64,000 bases of DNA from Paenibacillus selenitireducens (GCF_002021565.1 NZ_MSZX01000004.1:460261-524260); one strand, 5' to 3'. Positions 1-8,650 are shown, counted from the first letter of the stretch. The notes: generated by a model not told the origin, from the sequence alone. Translations and numbers: made by a program.

Positions 1-44
1 TGGCACTTTTTTCTTTAATCATCGTCGGTGAGATCATTCGACGA

Positions 45-72
45 TTAAGCTAAGTGGCAGTTTACTTTAATG
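45..72 (+). repeat. Degenerate B-type hairpin repeat
   Basis: The text GCTAAGTGGCAG with a TTAA-rich flank on both sides matches the B half of the repeat family found throughout the window (usual core GCTAACGGGCAG). Any A half would lie off the window edge or has been lost. Weak copy, called by similarity to the better ones. Confidence 0.45.
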
Positions 73-101
73 AATCCAGCCTGGCAGTCAGTGGGTAAAA
101 A

Positions 102-141
102 TTGACACACATATTAATAATTGCTAATATGATACATATTA
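102..141 (+). promoter_or_regulatory. Promoter and ArsR-type operator of the metal-efflux operon
   Basis: A -35 box TTGACA (102-107) and a -10 box TAATAT (125-130) are separated by 17 bp. A perfect inverted repeat TAATATG-ATA-CATATTA (125-141) overlaps the -10. This is the usual place for an ArsR/SmtB repressor to bind and block RNA polymerase, so the operon is probably autorepressed and released by metal. Confidence 0.8.
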
Positions 142-175
142 GTGGATTCTAATTTGATGGAAGGGACGTGAAAAA

Positions 176-517
176 ATGGGAAAAACAAGTTATGAAGTAA
201 AAGCTAAGTTCATTCGTGGCTTTAGTGATAAGACAAGACTTCAAATACTCGAATCTATCAAAAATAAAGAAAAAACAGTATCTCAAATTGTCGATGATCT
301 TAAAGGAAACCAGTCCAATATTTCGCAGCATTTGGCTTGCCTAAAGGGCTGCGGGATCATCATTAGCCGACAAGAAGGGAAATACATTTATTACAGCTTA
401 AGAAATGCAGAAATTGCGCAGTTACTGGATATCATGGAGGCCGTTTTTGTTCAGGTGGAGGAAGAAGTAGCGGCCTGCGAGAGAAACGATGAATTGGATT
501 GCTGCCCAAAACAATAA
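176..517 (+). CDS. ArsR/SmtB-family metal-sensing repressor
   Basis: This 113-residue winged-helix repressor has the ArsR layout: N-terminal helices, then a recognition-helix region around SNISQHLACLKGCGII (about residues 49-64), then the wing with IYYSL. Cysteines at about 57 and 61 and a C-terminal cysteine cluster (CERNDELDCC) are candidate ligands for Cd, Pb or Zn. The start ATG follows GGAAGGGA. The stop is 16 bp before the downstream ATPase start, so the two form an operon, and the palindrome over the upstream -10 is the likely operator. It is comparable to CadC or CmtR repressors; the exact metal cannot be read from sequence. Confidence 0.9.
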   Translation: MGKTSYEVKAKFIRGFSDKTRLQILESIKNKEKTVSQIVDDLKGNQSNISQHLACLKGCGIIISRQEGKYIYYSLRNAEIAQLLDIMEAVFVQVEEEVAACERNDELDCCPKQ

Positions 518-533
518 TGGAGGGACTCCTATT

Positions 534-3041
534 ATGAGCGAAGATAAAGAACAAAGCGATTCGTGCTGTGCTGATCAAAGTTGTTCTTCAACCTCTGAGA
601 AGCCCAAAGAACTGAAATTTAAGAAAAGTCTTAATCTGGTTAATGTAGCCCCTTCGGCGCCGCCAACGGATACTTGCTGCACATCCGAAGACAGACACTC
701 AGATAACAGTGAAACCATTCCGGATGATGCAGTGGGTCATAAAACCGAATTTATCGTTTTTGGGATGGATTGTTCCGCCTGTACGAATACGATTGAAAAA
801 GCAGTGAGACAAACGGAAGGCATTTCCCAGGTCCAAGTGAACTACAGCACAGGGAAAATGAAGGTTGTAGCATTAGAGGAAGCTGTATTCGAGAAGCTTC
901 CGGCCACTGTTGAAAGGCTGGGATATACTTTAGAGAAGGTACAACAAAAAGGAAATGTGCGGACCTACAGCATCGAAGGCATGGACTGCAGCTCTTGTGC
1001 GTTAACGATTGAAAATCATCTAAAATCTCAATCTGCTGTAAAACATGTAAGCGTCAATTTTTCTTCAGGGAAAATGACGATCGAACACGACAATACCGTT
1101 GAAGATATCATTAAAGAGGTATCTAAGGCAGGATATAAAGCCTCCCTGGTTTCACGAAACCGGTCTGGTGAAGTGAAAAAAGGCAAGTCCGGGATAAACC
1201 GCGTTGTTCTATCGGGAGTCTTATTGCTGATCGGTTTTATCGGCTCGTATACTGGTGTTTCTGAGTTCTTGGTTAATGTCATCTATGCAGCAGCCATTGT
1301 CCTTGGTGGTTACAAGCCGGCAAAAAGCGCCTTTTATGCTGTGAAAAGTCGTTCGTTGGATATGAATGTACTGATGACAGCGGCTGTTCTTGGTGCTGCC
1401 GCGATTGGAGAATGGTTCGAGGGTGCAACAGTGGTATGGCTCTTTGCGTTAGGTAACATCCTTCAGGAAATGTCCATTGAAAAGACCCGTAACTCCATTC
1501 GAAGTCTGATTGATCTAGCCCCTCCTGAAGCATTTGTTAAAAGCGGTCAACAGCTCATCAGAAAGCCAGTCGAAGAAATTTCGGTTGGGGAAGTCATTGT
1601 CGTTAAACCGGGAGATAAAATCCCTCTTGATGGAGAAGTTATCAGCGGCGAATCCAGCGTTAATCAAGCACCGATAACGGGAGAATCCATTCCTGTAGAT
1701 AAGCATCTCGGGGATTCGGTGTATGCTGGAACGATCAATGAGCATGGATCTTTGGATATTAGGGTAACGAAGCTCGTCGAAGATACGACGATTTCCAAGA
1801 TCATTCACCTTGTTGAAGAAGCACAAGAACAAAAAGCACCAACGGAAGCCTTTGTAGACAAGTTTGCTCGCGTCTATACGCCGATCGTTTTTATTCTTGC
1901 CCTATCTGTAATGCTATTCCCACCGCTCTTTATCCCCGGTACTTGGGGTGATTGGTTTTATAAAGGATTGGAACTGCTGGTTGTAGCTTGCCCTTGTGCA
2001 CTCGTTATTTCCACTCCGGTGGCAATTGTATCCGCAATCGGCAATGCAGCAAAAAATGGCGTTCTGATCAAAGGAGGGGCCTTCCTAGAAATCGCGGGAA
2101 GGATAACAGCGATTGCTTTCGATAAGACAGGTACGTTAACTGAGGGCAAACCCAGCGTTTCTCAAGTCATTGCTACAGGAACAACAGAAGGTGAATTATT
2201 GTCCATCGCGCATACCCTAGAGGAGTATTCCACACATCCGATAGCTAAAGCTGTTGTTGGTTATGCGAAAGCTAAAGATTTTAATGCCCTCCAAGGTGAG
2301 AAGTTTAGAAACATCGTCGGTAAAGGCGTTGGGGCTGTGATTGGTGGCCAAGAATACTTTGCTGGAAATCTTAAGCTGTTTCAAGCGCTAAACTATCCGG
2401 TACGGGAACTCGAATCACAAATCGATCATCTCCAACAAGAAGGCCATACAATCGTGATTGTTGGTACACAAGATAAAATCCTGGGCGTGATTGCTGTCGC
2501 GGACAGCGTTAGGGAGACTTCTGTTAAGGCTGTTCGCGATCTTCATAGAGTCGGGATTAGTCAAGTCGTCATGCTTACGGGTGATAACGAAGGCACAGCG
2601 AAGAAGGTCGCCGCTCAAACGGGGGTTAATCGTTATTTCGCTGAGCTATTACCTGAAAACAAGGTGAATTCAATAAAGCAACTGCAAGATGAAGGTTACC
2701 TTGTCGCAATGGTCGGCGATGGCATTAATGATGCGCCTGCTCTTGCAACGGCCAATCTAGGAGTAGCTATGGGTGGAGCTGGGACAGATACTGCCATGGA
2801 GACGGCGGACATTGTTTTAATGGCTGATAATTTAGAGAAGCTCCCTCATACGATTAAGTTAAGTCGGGCAGCAATTCGAGTTATTAAGCAGAATATATGG
2901 TTTTCACTAATTATCAAGGCAACTGCCCTGATTCTTATCTTCCCAGAACTGCTCACATTATGGATTGCGGTGATTAGTGATACGGGAGCAGCATTGATAG
3001 TTATATTGAACAGCATGAGGTTACTTAGGATAAAAAATTAA
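534..3041 (+). CDS. cadA: Cd/Zn/Pb-translocating P1B-type ATPase
   Basis: This is a heavy-metal efflux pump of the inner membrane. Start ATG 534 is chosen because GGAGGG sits 9 bp upstream; an in-frame ATG at 489 inside the preceding gene has no such site. The protein is about 835 residues, with a Cys-rich N-terminus (CCADQSC), two heavy-metal-associated domains (GMDCSAC at about 77 and GMDCSSC at about 149), the actuator TGES motif, a membrane CPC motif (about 486-488) typical of Zn/Cd/Pb pumps, the phosphorylated aspartate in DKTGT (about 530), an HP dipeptide, and GDGINDAP. Nothing is missing, so it should be functional. It is co-transcribed with the ArsR repressor. Confidence 0.95.
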   Translation: MSEDKEQSDSCCADQSCSSTSEKPKELKFKKSLNLVNVAPSAPPTDTCCTSEDRHSDNSETIPDDAVGHKTEFIVFGMDCSACTNTIEKAVRQTEGISQVQVNYSTGKMKVVALEEAVFEKLPATVERLGYTLEKVQQKGNVRTYSIEGMDCSSCALTIENHLKSQSAVKHVSVNFSSGKMTIEHDNTVEDIIKEVSKAGYKASLVSRNRSGEVKKGKSGINRVVLSGVLLLIGFIGSYTGVSEFLVNVIYAAAIVLGGYKPAKSAFYAVKSRSLDMNVLMTAAVLGAAAIGEWFEGATVVWLFALGNILQEMSIEKTRNSIRSLIDLAPPEAFVKSGQQLIRKPVEEISVGEVIVVKPGDKIPLDGEVISGESSVNQAPITGESIPVDKHLGDSVYAGTINEHGSLDIRVTKLVEDTTISKIIHLVEEAQEQKAPTEAFVDKFARVYTPIVFILALSVMLFPPLFIPGTWGDWFYKGLELLVVACPCALVISTPVAIVSAIGNAAKNGVLIKGGAFLEIAGRITAIAFDKTGTLTEGKPSVSQVIATGTTEGELLSIAHTLEEYSTHPIAKAVVGYAKAKDFNALQGEKFRNIVGKGVGAVIGGQEYFAGNLKLFQALNYPVRELESQIDHLQQEGHTIVIVGTQDKILGVIAVADSVRETSVKAVRDLHRVGISQVVMLTGDNEGTAKKVAAQTGVNRYFAELLPENKVNSIKQLQDEGYLVAMVGDGINDAPALATANLGVAMGGAGTDTAMETADIVLMADNLEKLPHTIKLSRAAIRVIKQNIWFSLIIKATALILIFPELLTLWIAVISDTGAALIVILNSMRLLRIKN

Positions 3042-3052
3042 TACCACGCCAG

Positions 3053-3080
3053 TTAGGCTGTCGGGCTTTTCGGCAGCCTG
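3053..3080 (+). terminator. Possible terminator hairpin after cadA
   Basis: AGGCTGTCG and CGGCAGCCT pair with one G-U across a 7-nt loop shortly after the cadA stop. There is no clear T-run, so termination is uncertain. Confidence 0.4.
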
Positions 3081-3210
3081 CTGAATACGTCGTGATTAAG
3101 CTAACATCCTGACCAGTTCCTAACATTATGGTTTCATACGGCACATGCGTACAGACGGCTTGCTACTGCCTGAATAGATTGTAATACCTGTAGAAAAGAG
3201 GTGATGATTG

Positions 3211-3645
3211 ATGGCTGTAAAATCCAAGATGACAAGGAACAGCGCAAAGCAATGGATAGGTCAACCCGTATATATCGAATTAAAGAACGGGCGCTCTTAT
3301 GTTGGTTGGGTCACAGGTGCAGAGAGTGGGCAACTGATTTTGTCCGGACAGAGTAGCCCAAGGAAGACAAAAATGATTTCTAACAAACGTGTACGCAAAG
3401 CTAGGGTTTCCAGTTTTATACCAGGTATGTTGGGGACAATGGTTGGGAGCGGTTCGATGTTTGGCGGTGGTTTGAATCCCGGCGCCGGGGGCATCGGTGG
3501 AGGAAGCGCAGCAGGTGGAATAGGTGGGGGCTTTGGAGGCTTAGGGAGCATCATGGGATTTATGGGAAAAGCATTCCCAATAATGAGGATGGGATATGGA
3601 ATGATCAAATCCATTATGCCGCTTATGAAAATGTTTAACGGTTAA
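3211..3645 (+). CDS. LSm-like N-terminal domain protein with glycine-rich tail
   Basis: A predicted protein of 144 residues with a good ribosome site (AGAGGTGAT) before ATG 3211. Residues about 15-45 (WIGQPVYIELKNGRSYVGWV) look like the small beta-barrel of Sm-like proteins; this is a resemblance by eye, not a proven family. A basic stretch follows, then a Gly/Ala-rich segment (about 85-115) and a Met/hydrophobic C-terminus that could be membrane-associated. No function can be assigned. It stands alone between hairpins, so it is probably monocistronic. Confidence 0.7.
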   Translation: MAVKSKMTRNSAKQWIGQPVYIELKNGRSYVGWVTGAESGQLILSGQSSPRKTKMISNKRVRKARVSSFIPGMLGTMVGSGSMFGGGLNPGAGGIGGGSAAGGIGGGFGGLGSIMGFMGKAFPIMRMGYGMIKSIMPLMKMFNG

Positions 3646-3651
3646 GGCTTA

Positions 3652-3689
3652 AACCAGCTTTGCAGACTAAGCTGTCAGCGAAGCTGGTT
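3652..3689 (+). terminator. Hairpin downstream of the LSm-like gene
   Basis: AACCAGCTT at 3652-3660 pairs perfectly with AAGCTGGTT at 3681-3689. No T-run follows, so it may be a weak terminator or a mRNA 3' stabiliser. Confidence 0.4.
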
Positions 3690-3776
3690 ATCTACATAGT
3701 ACTATTATGAGAGTTTTACATGCAGGATACTAATAATTGGAATCGAATTAATAATTTATCATACGAATGGTGGTGA

Positions 3777-4793
3777 GTGCAATTGACTACTGAAATCTTT
3801 TTTTCTTCGAACAAATTGGGCGTAGTAACAAACGAGCAGTTACAGTTGATGCTTAACCGATTTAATCTAGGAAAACTCATTTCCTCTGAAAGAACATCAA
3901 ATGGTGTGGGAAACCAGACCCTGTTTGTTTTATCCTCTTCGGGAGAGTATGTGCTTAAAGGAAACCCACTCTATGAGGGACAGTTCATTGAAGAAAAATT
4001 CTATGTGGATAATCTGCTTAGACGAACAGAATTGCCTGTTCCCTCCCCATACCTAATTGATGAATCGAAAGACATATTTGATTGGTGTTATTCTATAATG
4101 CCTCGTCTTCCGGGCAGACATATTAACGAGCCAGGATTTGAAGCAGGACTTAATGTAACAGAAAAAAAACAAGTTGCTGAATTATTAGCAATTTGCTTAT
4201 GCGAATTACATAGTTGGAAAGTTGACCAATATGGCGAGTTTGACACTAAAAATCAGACTATTCGTCCGTTTGAGGGTTCTTACAAAACATGGCTTTACAA
4301 CAGAATTAGATATTGGTTGGAGGATGCTAAAAAATATTCAGAAATCACCTCTAGAGATACGGAATGGGTCGAAGATTTATTGGCTGCTTCGGAAGACGTA
4401 TTCGATAACTTGTGCTTACCAACCTTCGTCATGGGCGATTTCAAAGCAGATAACATTCTTGTGCAAGATAAAACTAATGGTTTTCAGTTAAGTGGTATTT
4501 TTGATTTCACCACGGGTTATTTTGGTGATGGAATTGCAGACTTGCCAAGAATAGTTTCCATGTATCTAGATCATGGGGAAGAAGAACTAGCAAAGCAGTT
4601 CATCACTGTATATTTCAATTGTTCTAAAGCAAAAGAAGCCTTCCTAGAACGCTTTAGAATCCATATGCTTCACCAACGGGTGTTAGATTGGGGATGTGCC
4701 AAAGCAATAAATAATGTCACTTGGGATAAAAACCTTCATTTTTCTCAATGGGTGGAAAGATACACAGAAGCGGCGGCATATTTGTTAAGTTGA
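3777..4793 (+). CDS. Aminoglycoside phosphotransferase-like kinase (APH family)
   Basis: Small-molecule kinase fold. Visible are the catalytic loop GDFKADN (about residues 220-226) and the metal-binding DFTTGYFGDG (about 243), with a substrate-lid region between. The first residue of the usual HGD motif is replaced by G-D preceded by Met. The GTG start at 3777 follows a GGTGGTGA stretch; a TTG two codons later is an alternative. At 338 residues it is slightly longer than classic resistance enzymes, and the natural substrate cannot be inferred. The stop codon is 2 bp before a B-type repeat. It is one of five such kinases in the window. Confidence 0.85.
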   Translation: MQLTTEIFFSSNKLGVVTNEQLQLMLNRFNLGKLISSERTSNGVGNQTLFVLSSSGEYVLKGNPLYEGQFIEEKFYVDNLLRRTELPVPSPYLIDESKDIFDWCYSIMPRLPGRHINEPGFEAGLNVTEKKQVAELLAICLCELHSWKVDQYGEFDTKNQTIRPFEGSYKTWLYNRIRYWLEDAKKYSEITSRDTEWVEDLLAASEDVFDNLCLPTFVMGDFKADNILVQDKTNGFQLSGIFDFTTGYFGDGIADLPRIVSMYLDHGEEELAKQFITVYFNCSKAKEAFLERFRIHMLHQRVLDWGCAKAINNVTWDKNLHFSQWVERYTEAAAYLLS

Positions 4794-4794
4794 T

Positions 4795-4831
4795 TTATTC
4801 AGCTAACGGAATGGGCAGGAAAGTTGAATAA
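4795..4831 (+). repeat. B-type hairpin repeat directly after the kinase stop
   Basis: TTATTCAGCT pairs with AGTTGAATAA (one G-U) around a loop containing AACGG and GGGCAGGA. The stem differs from the commoner TTGAACTA arm yet remains paired, which supports conservation of structure rather than sequence. Confidence 0.7.
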
Positions 4832-4888
4832 AACCCCGAATAATCAACTAGTGTTATGTTCCTTATTTGGGTCAGGAGGGGTAGAGTT

Positions 4889-5422
4889 GTGCATAGGCAT
4901 GGAGAGTTAAAAAGCGTATCTCTAGGTACCCGCATAATCGCCTTTTTATGGGATTATGTTATCATTACGAGCTACATCATCCTGCTAATCGGCGTATCCT
5001 TTCTTATACGGCCTTTGTTGATTCCACTGTTTACGATAAATCCTATTTCGGCCGAGATCACTGGGTTTCTATTCATTACTCTACCTGTATATCTTTATTT
5101 TGCCGTATGTGAGGGATCGAAATCGCACGCGACATGGGGGAAAAGAAAAGTGGGGATTGTGGTGACTGGGATTTATGGTCAATCCATCGGACTAGGCTCC
5201 TCGCTTTTTCGTTCTGCCCTTAAATTCATCCCTTGGGAACTAGCCCATTTCACCATTTGGCACATGGTCATTCCTTCTGATTACCCCAATTCATTCATTT
5301 ATTCATTATTGGCGACGGTCTACGGTCTGGCACTTATCTACTTGATAAGTCCATTATGGAGCAAAAATAAACAAACTGTATATGACCTTATTGCGGGCAC
5401 CGTTATAAGATACAAAAATTAA
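4889..5422 (+). CDS. RDD-family membrane protein
   Basis: The predicted integral membrane protein of 177 residues begins at GTG 4889, chosen because GGAGGGGT lies just upstream. The RDD signature is visible near the start (GTRIIAFLWDYVII), followed by a second hydrophobic span, the charged KSHATWGKRKVGI segment typical of RDD domains, and a final pair of spans ending in the DLIAGTVI motif. The function of such proteins is generally unknown; some affect ion transport. It follows a B-type repeat and precedes two gene fragments. Confidence 0.8.
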   Translation: MHRHGELKSVSLGTRIIAFLWDYVIITSYIILLIGVSFLIRPLLIPLFTINPISAEITGFLFITLPVYLYFAVCEGSKSHATWGKRKVGIVVTGIYGQSIGLGSSLFRSALKFIPWELAHFTIWHMVIPSDYPNSFIYSLLATVYGLALIYLISPLWSKNKQTVYDLIAGTVIRYKN

Positions 5423-5455
5423 GGATTCATCTGGGGAAGAAAGCATGTTCGTTAT

Positions 5456-5899
5456 TTATCCATTAATGATCACTCCGCCATTGATATGAATCATTTGTCC
5501 GGTAATATAAGAAGCATCTTCAGAAGCTAAAAAAACATAAGCTGGTGCGATTTCCTGAGGTTGTCCAGCACGTTTCATTGGTGTCGTCGCTCCCCATCTC
5601 GCAACTTGATCAGCAGGAAATGAAGCAGGGATGAGGGGTGTCCATATCGTTCCAGGAACGACTCCGTTAACCCGAATCCCGCTTTTTACGAGCGATTTCG
5701 AAAGGGATCGCGTAAATGCAACGATAGCGCCCTTTGTTGCAGAATAATCAATTAGCTGTTCATTACCTTCATAAGCCGTTAGCGATGCTGCGTTTATGAT
5801 CGTACTTCCTTGTTTTAAATAGGGTAAGGCAGCCTTTGCCAAATAAAAGATAGAGAAGAAATTGGTACGGAAGGTTTTCTCCATTTGTTCCGAACTTGC
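5456..5899 (-). pseudogene. C-terminal fragment of a short-chain dehydrogenase/reductase
   Basis: On the minus strand this keeps the C-terminal half of an SDR enzyme: YSATKGA with the catalytic Tyr and Lys, then NGVVPGTIWTPL and the ending YITGQMIHINGG. The N-terminal cofactor-binding half (TGxxxGIG) is missing. The coding similarity stops at about 5899, exactly where a HAD-phosphatase fragment begins on the opposite strand. It is truncated and presumably non-functional. Confidence 0.8.
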
Positions 5900-6176
5900 A
5901 GAAGTGTTCAGTGATGAAACCATATTTCACGCAGAGCAGTTAGGCTATCGCAAGCCAGATCCACAAATTTATGTTGTTGCGTTAGAGCTGTTTGGAAAAA
6001 AGCCCGATGAGACGCTCTTTATTGGTGATTCTTGGACTCACGATGTAGTTGGTCCAATGGAAGCTGAGATAGACGCTATCTGGGTTAACCCAAAGGGGCT
6101 CCCTCAGACTACAAACCATAGTCCAGTAGCAATTGTACCTGATGTTACAGAGATACGGCACTTATTACTCAATTAA
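5900..6176 (+). pseudogene. C-terminal fragment of a HAD-family phosphatase
   Basis: From EVFSDETIFHAEQLGYRKPD to the end, this matches closely the C-terminal 40% of the intact HAD gene at 56,465-57,184, including KPDPQIY and FIGDSWTHDVVGP. The N-terminal nucleophile motif (DxDxT) and cap are absent. It abuts the SDR fragment on the other strand, so a deletion or inversion joined two broken genes. An ATG at 5862 is fortuitous and lies in SDR-derived sequence. Confidence 0.8.
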
Positions 6177-6189
6177 TTGGGGGGACAAA

Positions 6190-6432
6190 ATGAGCGAATA
6201 TATTCGAGAATTACGTTCATTAGTTGGAACAAGACCTTTAATTTTAACTGGTTCGGTAGTAATCATTCAAAATGATAACGATCAAATTCTATTACAACAT
6301 CGCAAAGACGGGAATTGGGGATTAAGCGATCCGACTGAATCACACGAGATACGCTTTTTTGATATGCACGATCTTCCGAGCTTGAACCCTGCAAATACTG
6401 TATACCTATCGAAGTATATTCTTAAAGTATAA
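6190..6432 (+). pseudogene. Nudix hydrolase with the catalytic box deleted
   Basis: A GGGGGG ribosome site precedes ATG 6190. The first ~45 residues (IRELRSLVGTRPLILTGSVV, then QILLQHRKDGNWGL) are the start of a Nudix fold, but the sequence then jumps straight to a C-terminal strand (EIRFFDMHDLPSL). The whole Nudix box with its GX5EX7REUXEE pattern is gone. Only 80 residues remain of an expected ~150, so catalysis is not possible. Confidence 0.75.
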
Positions 6433-6472
6433 TTTAACAGTTAATTTATTTTCTTATTGCGGAGGGGTTTTA

Positions 6473-6958
6473 TTGCAAACACTTTTTAGATATAACTGGA
6501 TGGTAAGAGAAGACTGGTATCGTTGGTGTGAAGAGTTAAGTGAAGAAGAGCTTTTGCAAAACAGAACGGGTGGAATGGGAAGTATATTACATACGCTTTT
6601 CCATATTGTTGATGTCGAGTGGAGCTGGATACGTCTCTTACAGGATAAAACTGACTTTCAGGAGAGTTTCGATAATTATAAAAGCTTGAACAAGGTTAGA
6701 AAATTGGACGCAGAATTTCATTTAGAAGTGGAGAACTTTGTGAACAACTGGGATGATAGTATGGAAAATCAATTATTTTACGATACCCTGCCAGATGGAA
6801 GAATTGTAACAGATACTTGGGGTGAAGTTATGCGCCATGCCATTGCTCACGAAATTCACCATATAGGACAATTATCAATTTGGGCAAGAGAATTAGGAAG
6901 AAAGCCTGTTTCTGCAAACTTTATCGGACGGGGGCTTTCCTCTCATTCGAAAAAATAA
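6473..6958 (+). CDS. DinB/YfiT-family four-helix protein
   Basis: A 161-residue DinB-like protein. TTG 6473 is chosen because GGAGGGG lies 5 bp upstream. Metal-ligand histidines are visible in HTLFHIVDVEW (about 40-50) and AHEIHHIGQL (about 123-132), the normal three-histidine arrangement of DinB proteins, which often act as thiol-dependent transferases. Full length. Function is not specified by context. Confidence 0.85.
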   Translation: MQTLFRYNWMVREDWYRWCEELSEEELLQNRTGGMGSILHTLFHIVDVEWSWIRLLQDKTDFQESFDNYKSLNKVRKLDAEFHLEVENFVNNWDDSMENQLFYDTLPDGRIVTDTWGEVMRHAIAHEIHHIGQLSIWARELGRKPVSANFIGRGLSSHSKK

Positions 6959-6980
6959 TTCTTATTGGAGGCCATAAGAA

Positions 6981-7082
6981 TTGTCCAATTCAAACTTTAA
7001 ATTTCCTGATATCGAGACAGATAGGTTGAAACTCACTAATCTGACTTTGACCTTCATTTCCAGCACAGTTATAATACCGTAA
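6981..7082 (+). pseudogene. N-terminal fragment of a GNAT acetyltransferase
   Basis: TTG 6981 has a TTGGAGG ribosome site 9 bp upstream. The 33 codons read FKFPDIETDRLKLTNLTL, the typical opening of RimJ/RimL-type N-acetyltransferases, then lose similarity and stop. Only the first strand remains, so this is a decayed gene. Confidence 0.6.
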
Positions 7083-7088
7083 AATAAT

Positions 7089-7131
7089 AAGATTTGTGTC
7101 GAAGTGTGACTTATGACTTCGCACAAATCTT
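7089..7131 (+). terminator. Strong hairpin, probable terminator
   Basis: AAGATTTGTG-T-CGAAGT pairs with ACTTCGCACAAATCTT (one bulged base) and is followed by a T-rich tail. It closes the transcript ahead of the next gene. Confidence 0.6.
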
Positions 7132-7163
7132 ATTGAATTTTCCTGAAAGTAGAAGGTGCATTT

Positions 7164-7691
7164 ATGAGATCCAATGTATTTAAAGTAACAATATCTCTGA
7201 TAATTGTTTTAGGAATAATAATAACACTCATTTTATTTTTCTATCAATTCCCTAAGAAGGTGGATATAGTTTCCCCTGCTGTAAGTTTTTACGAGAAAGA
7301 CCCCTCTTCCATCAAGCATACTTCAATAAGAATATCAGGAACATTGAACCGACCTTTGTTTCAACAACATATATTCAAAGGCACAGTAACGATTGATGGC
7401 TTAGAATTTACTAAAGAGAATGGAACCCTCGATACCTATGTACTTGATAAAAATAATGGGATCAATTCAGGAAATCTTGTTTATCATAAACCCTCAAAGC
7501 CAGGGGAAATTGTCACCTTAAGTATGATCTGGTTTGATGACAATTTTGAACATATAAATATTGTGAGTAAATGGGGACCAAATAAGAAATTGTGGTTCTT
7601 CATCGTTTCTGGTTCTTCTTATGAAGAGGTGATTGATACTCAAAAGAAGATGAGAGAGAAGTATGGTTCGACTTTTGTTCCGCGAGAATAA
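7164..7691 (+). CDS. Hypothetical membrane-anchored protein
   Basis: A 175-residue protein with a single N-terminal hydrophobic helix (about residues 7-28, SLIIVLGIIITLILFFYQF) and an extracytoplasmic soluble region. No lipobox or catalytic motif is visible. The ribosome site AAGGTG is modest. It follows a terminator and has no close partner gene. I do not recognise the family. Confidence 0.7.
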   Translation: MRSNVFKVTISLIIVLGIIITLILFFYQFPKKVDIVSPAVSFYEKDPSSIKHTSIRISGTLNRPLFQQHIFKGTVTIDGLEFTKENGTLDTYVLDKNNGINSGNLVYHKPSKPGEIVTLSMIWFDDNFEHINIVSKWGPNKKLWFFIVSGSSYEEVIDTQKKMREKYGSTFVPRE

Positions 7692-8284
7692 AGGCACTTG
7701 AGAGCGATTTGAATGATCCGTTAGAGGAAATGAGGGCAGAGCGTTAATTAATTTATTATTCATTTCGGAATCTAAGTACGAGACCGACGTTGCATTCAAC
7801 TATAACAGGGTTCATTTCATCACTCCCAAAATAATTTTCACCGGCAACCCCTCACCTTCTTGTCGTCCACATTATCGCATGTGATTCGGGATCATCGTCC
7901 CAACCAGATCATGGTTTAACAAGTAGGTGGGATGAACTGTATAGCTTTCGGGATCCAGCTCCCACGGGCAGATTCGTTCGATCCCCGGCTACAGCTATCT
8001 TACGACCACACAAAAATGAGGTCTACCAGAAAGATTTGGTGACCTCATAATACGAACGGGCAGGATTACGTAGTATCGTCAGATGCGTTTCCCCATTCCT
8101 TGTTACCTTCTATCGTAGGGTATGATTCATCGTCTATAAATTCATAGACAAAAAAAGCCCAAGCATCGTACGCTTGAGCTTTGATCTACAGGACCTTGCC
8201 GGATTACGCTACAATTATGTGCAAAATTTGGTTCCCGATCAGAAAGTTCGTTTATTTTAGGATGAAGATCAAGAGCTTATTATT
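7692..8284. other. 593-bp gap with two hairpins and no gene recognised
   Basis: Hairpin one is ATGAGGTC (8016-8023) with GACCTCAT (8041-8048) plus an inner ACCA/TGGT pairing. Hairpin two (8154-8182) pairs AAGCCCAAGC with GCTTGAGCTTT and is T-rich on both sides, so it may be a terminator, possibly for the minus-strand gene ending at 8285. The rest has short open frames only. Confidence 0.5.
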
Positions 8285-8521
8285 TTAGAGGAAGAAGAAT
8301 GGAAAAAAGAATGGCTCGAAACGGTCACGACGATCAAAACGATCAAAACGGTCACGACGATCAAAACGGTTAAAACGGTCACGACGATCAAAACGGTCAA
8401 AACGGTCAGAACCGCAAGAAGAACATTTTGTGCGTACTGATTTCATGTTTTTTTGTTTAGCTTTATTATTCATATTTTTGTTTGAGCTTGTCCGCACATG
8501 TTTTTTGTTGGTGTTTTTCAT
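8285..8521 (-). CDS. Small Asp-Arg-Phe repeat protein
   Basis: The start ATG at 8521 has an excellent GGAGGTGAT ribosome site, which argues that this 78-residue gene is real. The N-terminus is Lys/Asn-rich and basic (residues 1-30), then a CSSCG motif, then about 30 residues of DRFDRFDRRDRF-type repeats, ending in FEPFFFPFFFL. Low-complexity basic/aromatic repeats like this occur in spore-coat or spore-associated peptides of Bacillales, but that role is only a guess. The repeat array may vary in length between strains. Confidence 0.65.
   Translation of the reverse strand: MKNTNKKHVRTSSNKNMNNKAKQKNMKSVRTKCSSCGSDRFDRFDRRDRFNRFDRRDRFDRFDRRDRFEPFFFPFFFL
8317..8412 (-). repeat. 9-bp tandem repeat inside the Asp-Arg-Phe gene
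   Basis: Units of the form ACGATCAAA / ACGGTCAAA / ACGGTCACG repeat in phase with codons, about ten copies, encoding RFD and RRD triplets. Units are 9 bp, so copy-number change keeps the reading frame. Confidence 0.8.
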
Positions 8522-8650
8522 CTATTTATCACCTCCTTGTTTTATATAGTATGTACAATAAGTTGCACTGATTGGACGAGCGTTTATTTGAGATTAAAAT
8601 AAACTTCTATACCGCTGGGTAAAGGTTTTTATCAAATGAATCAACAGTTG

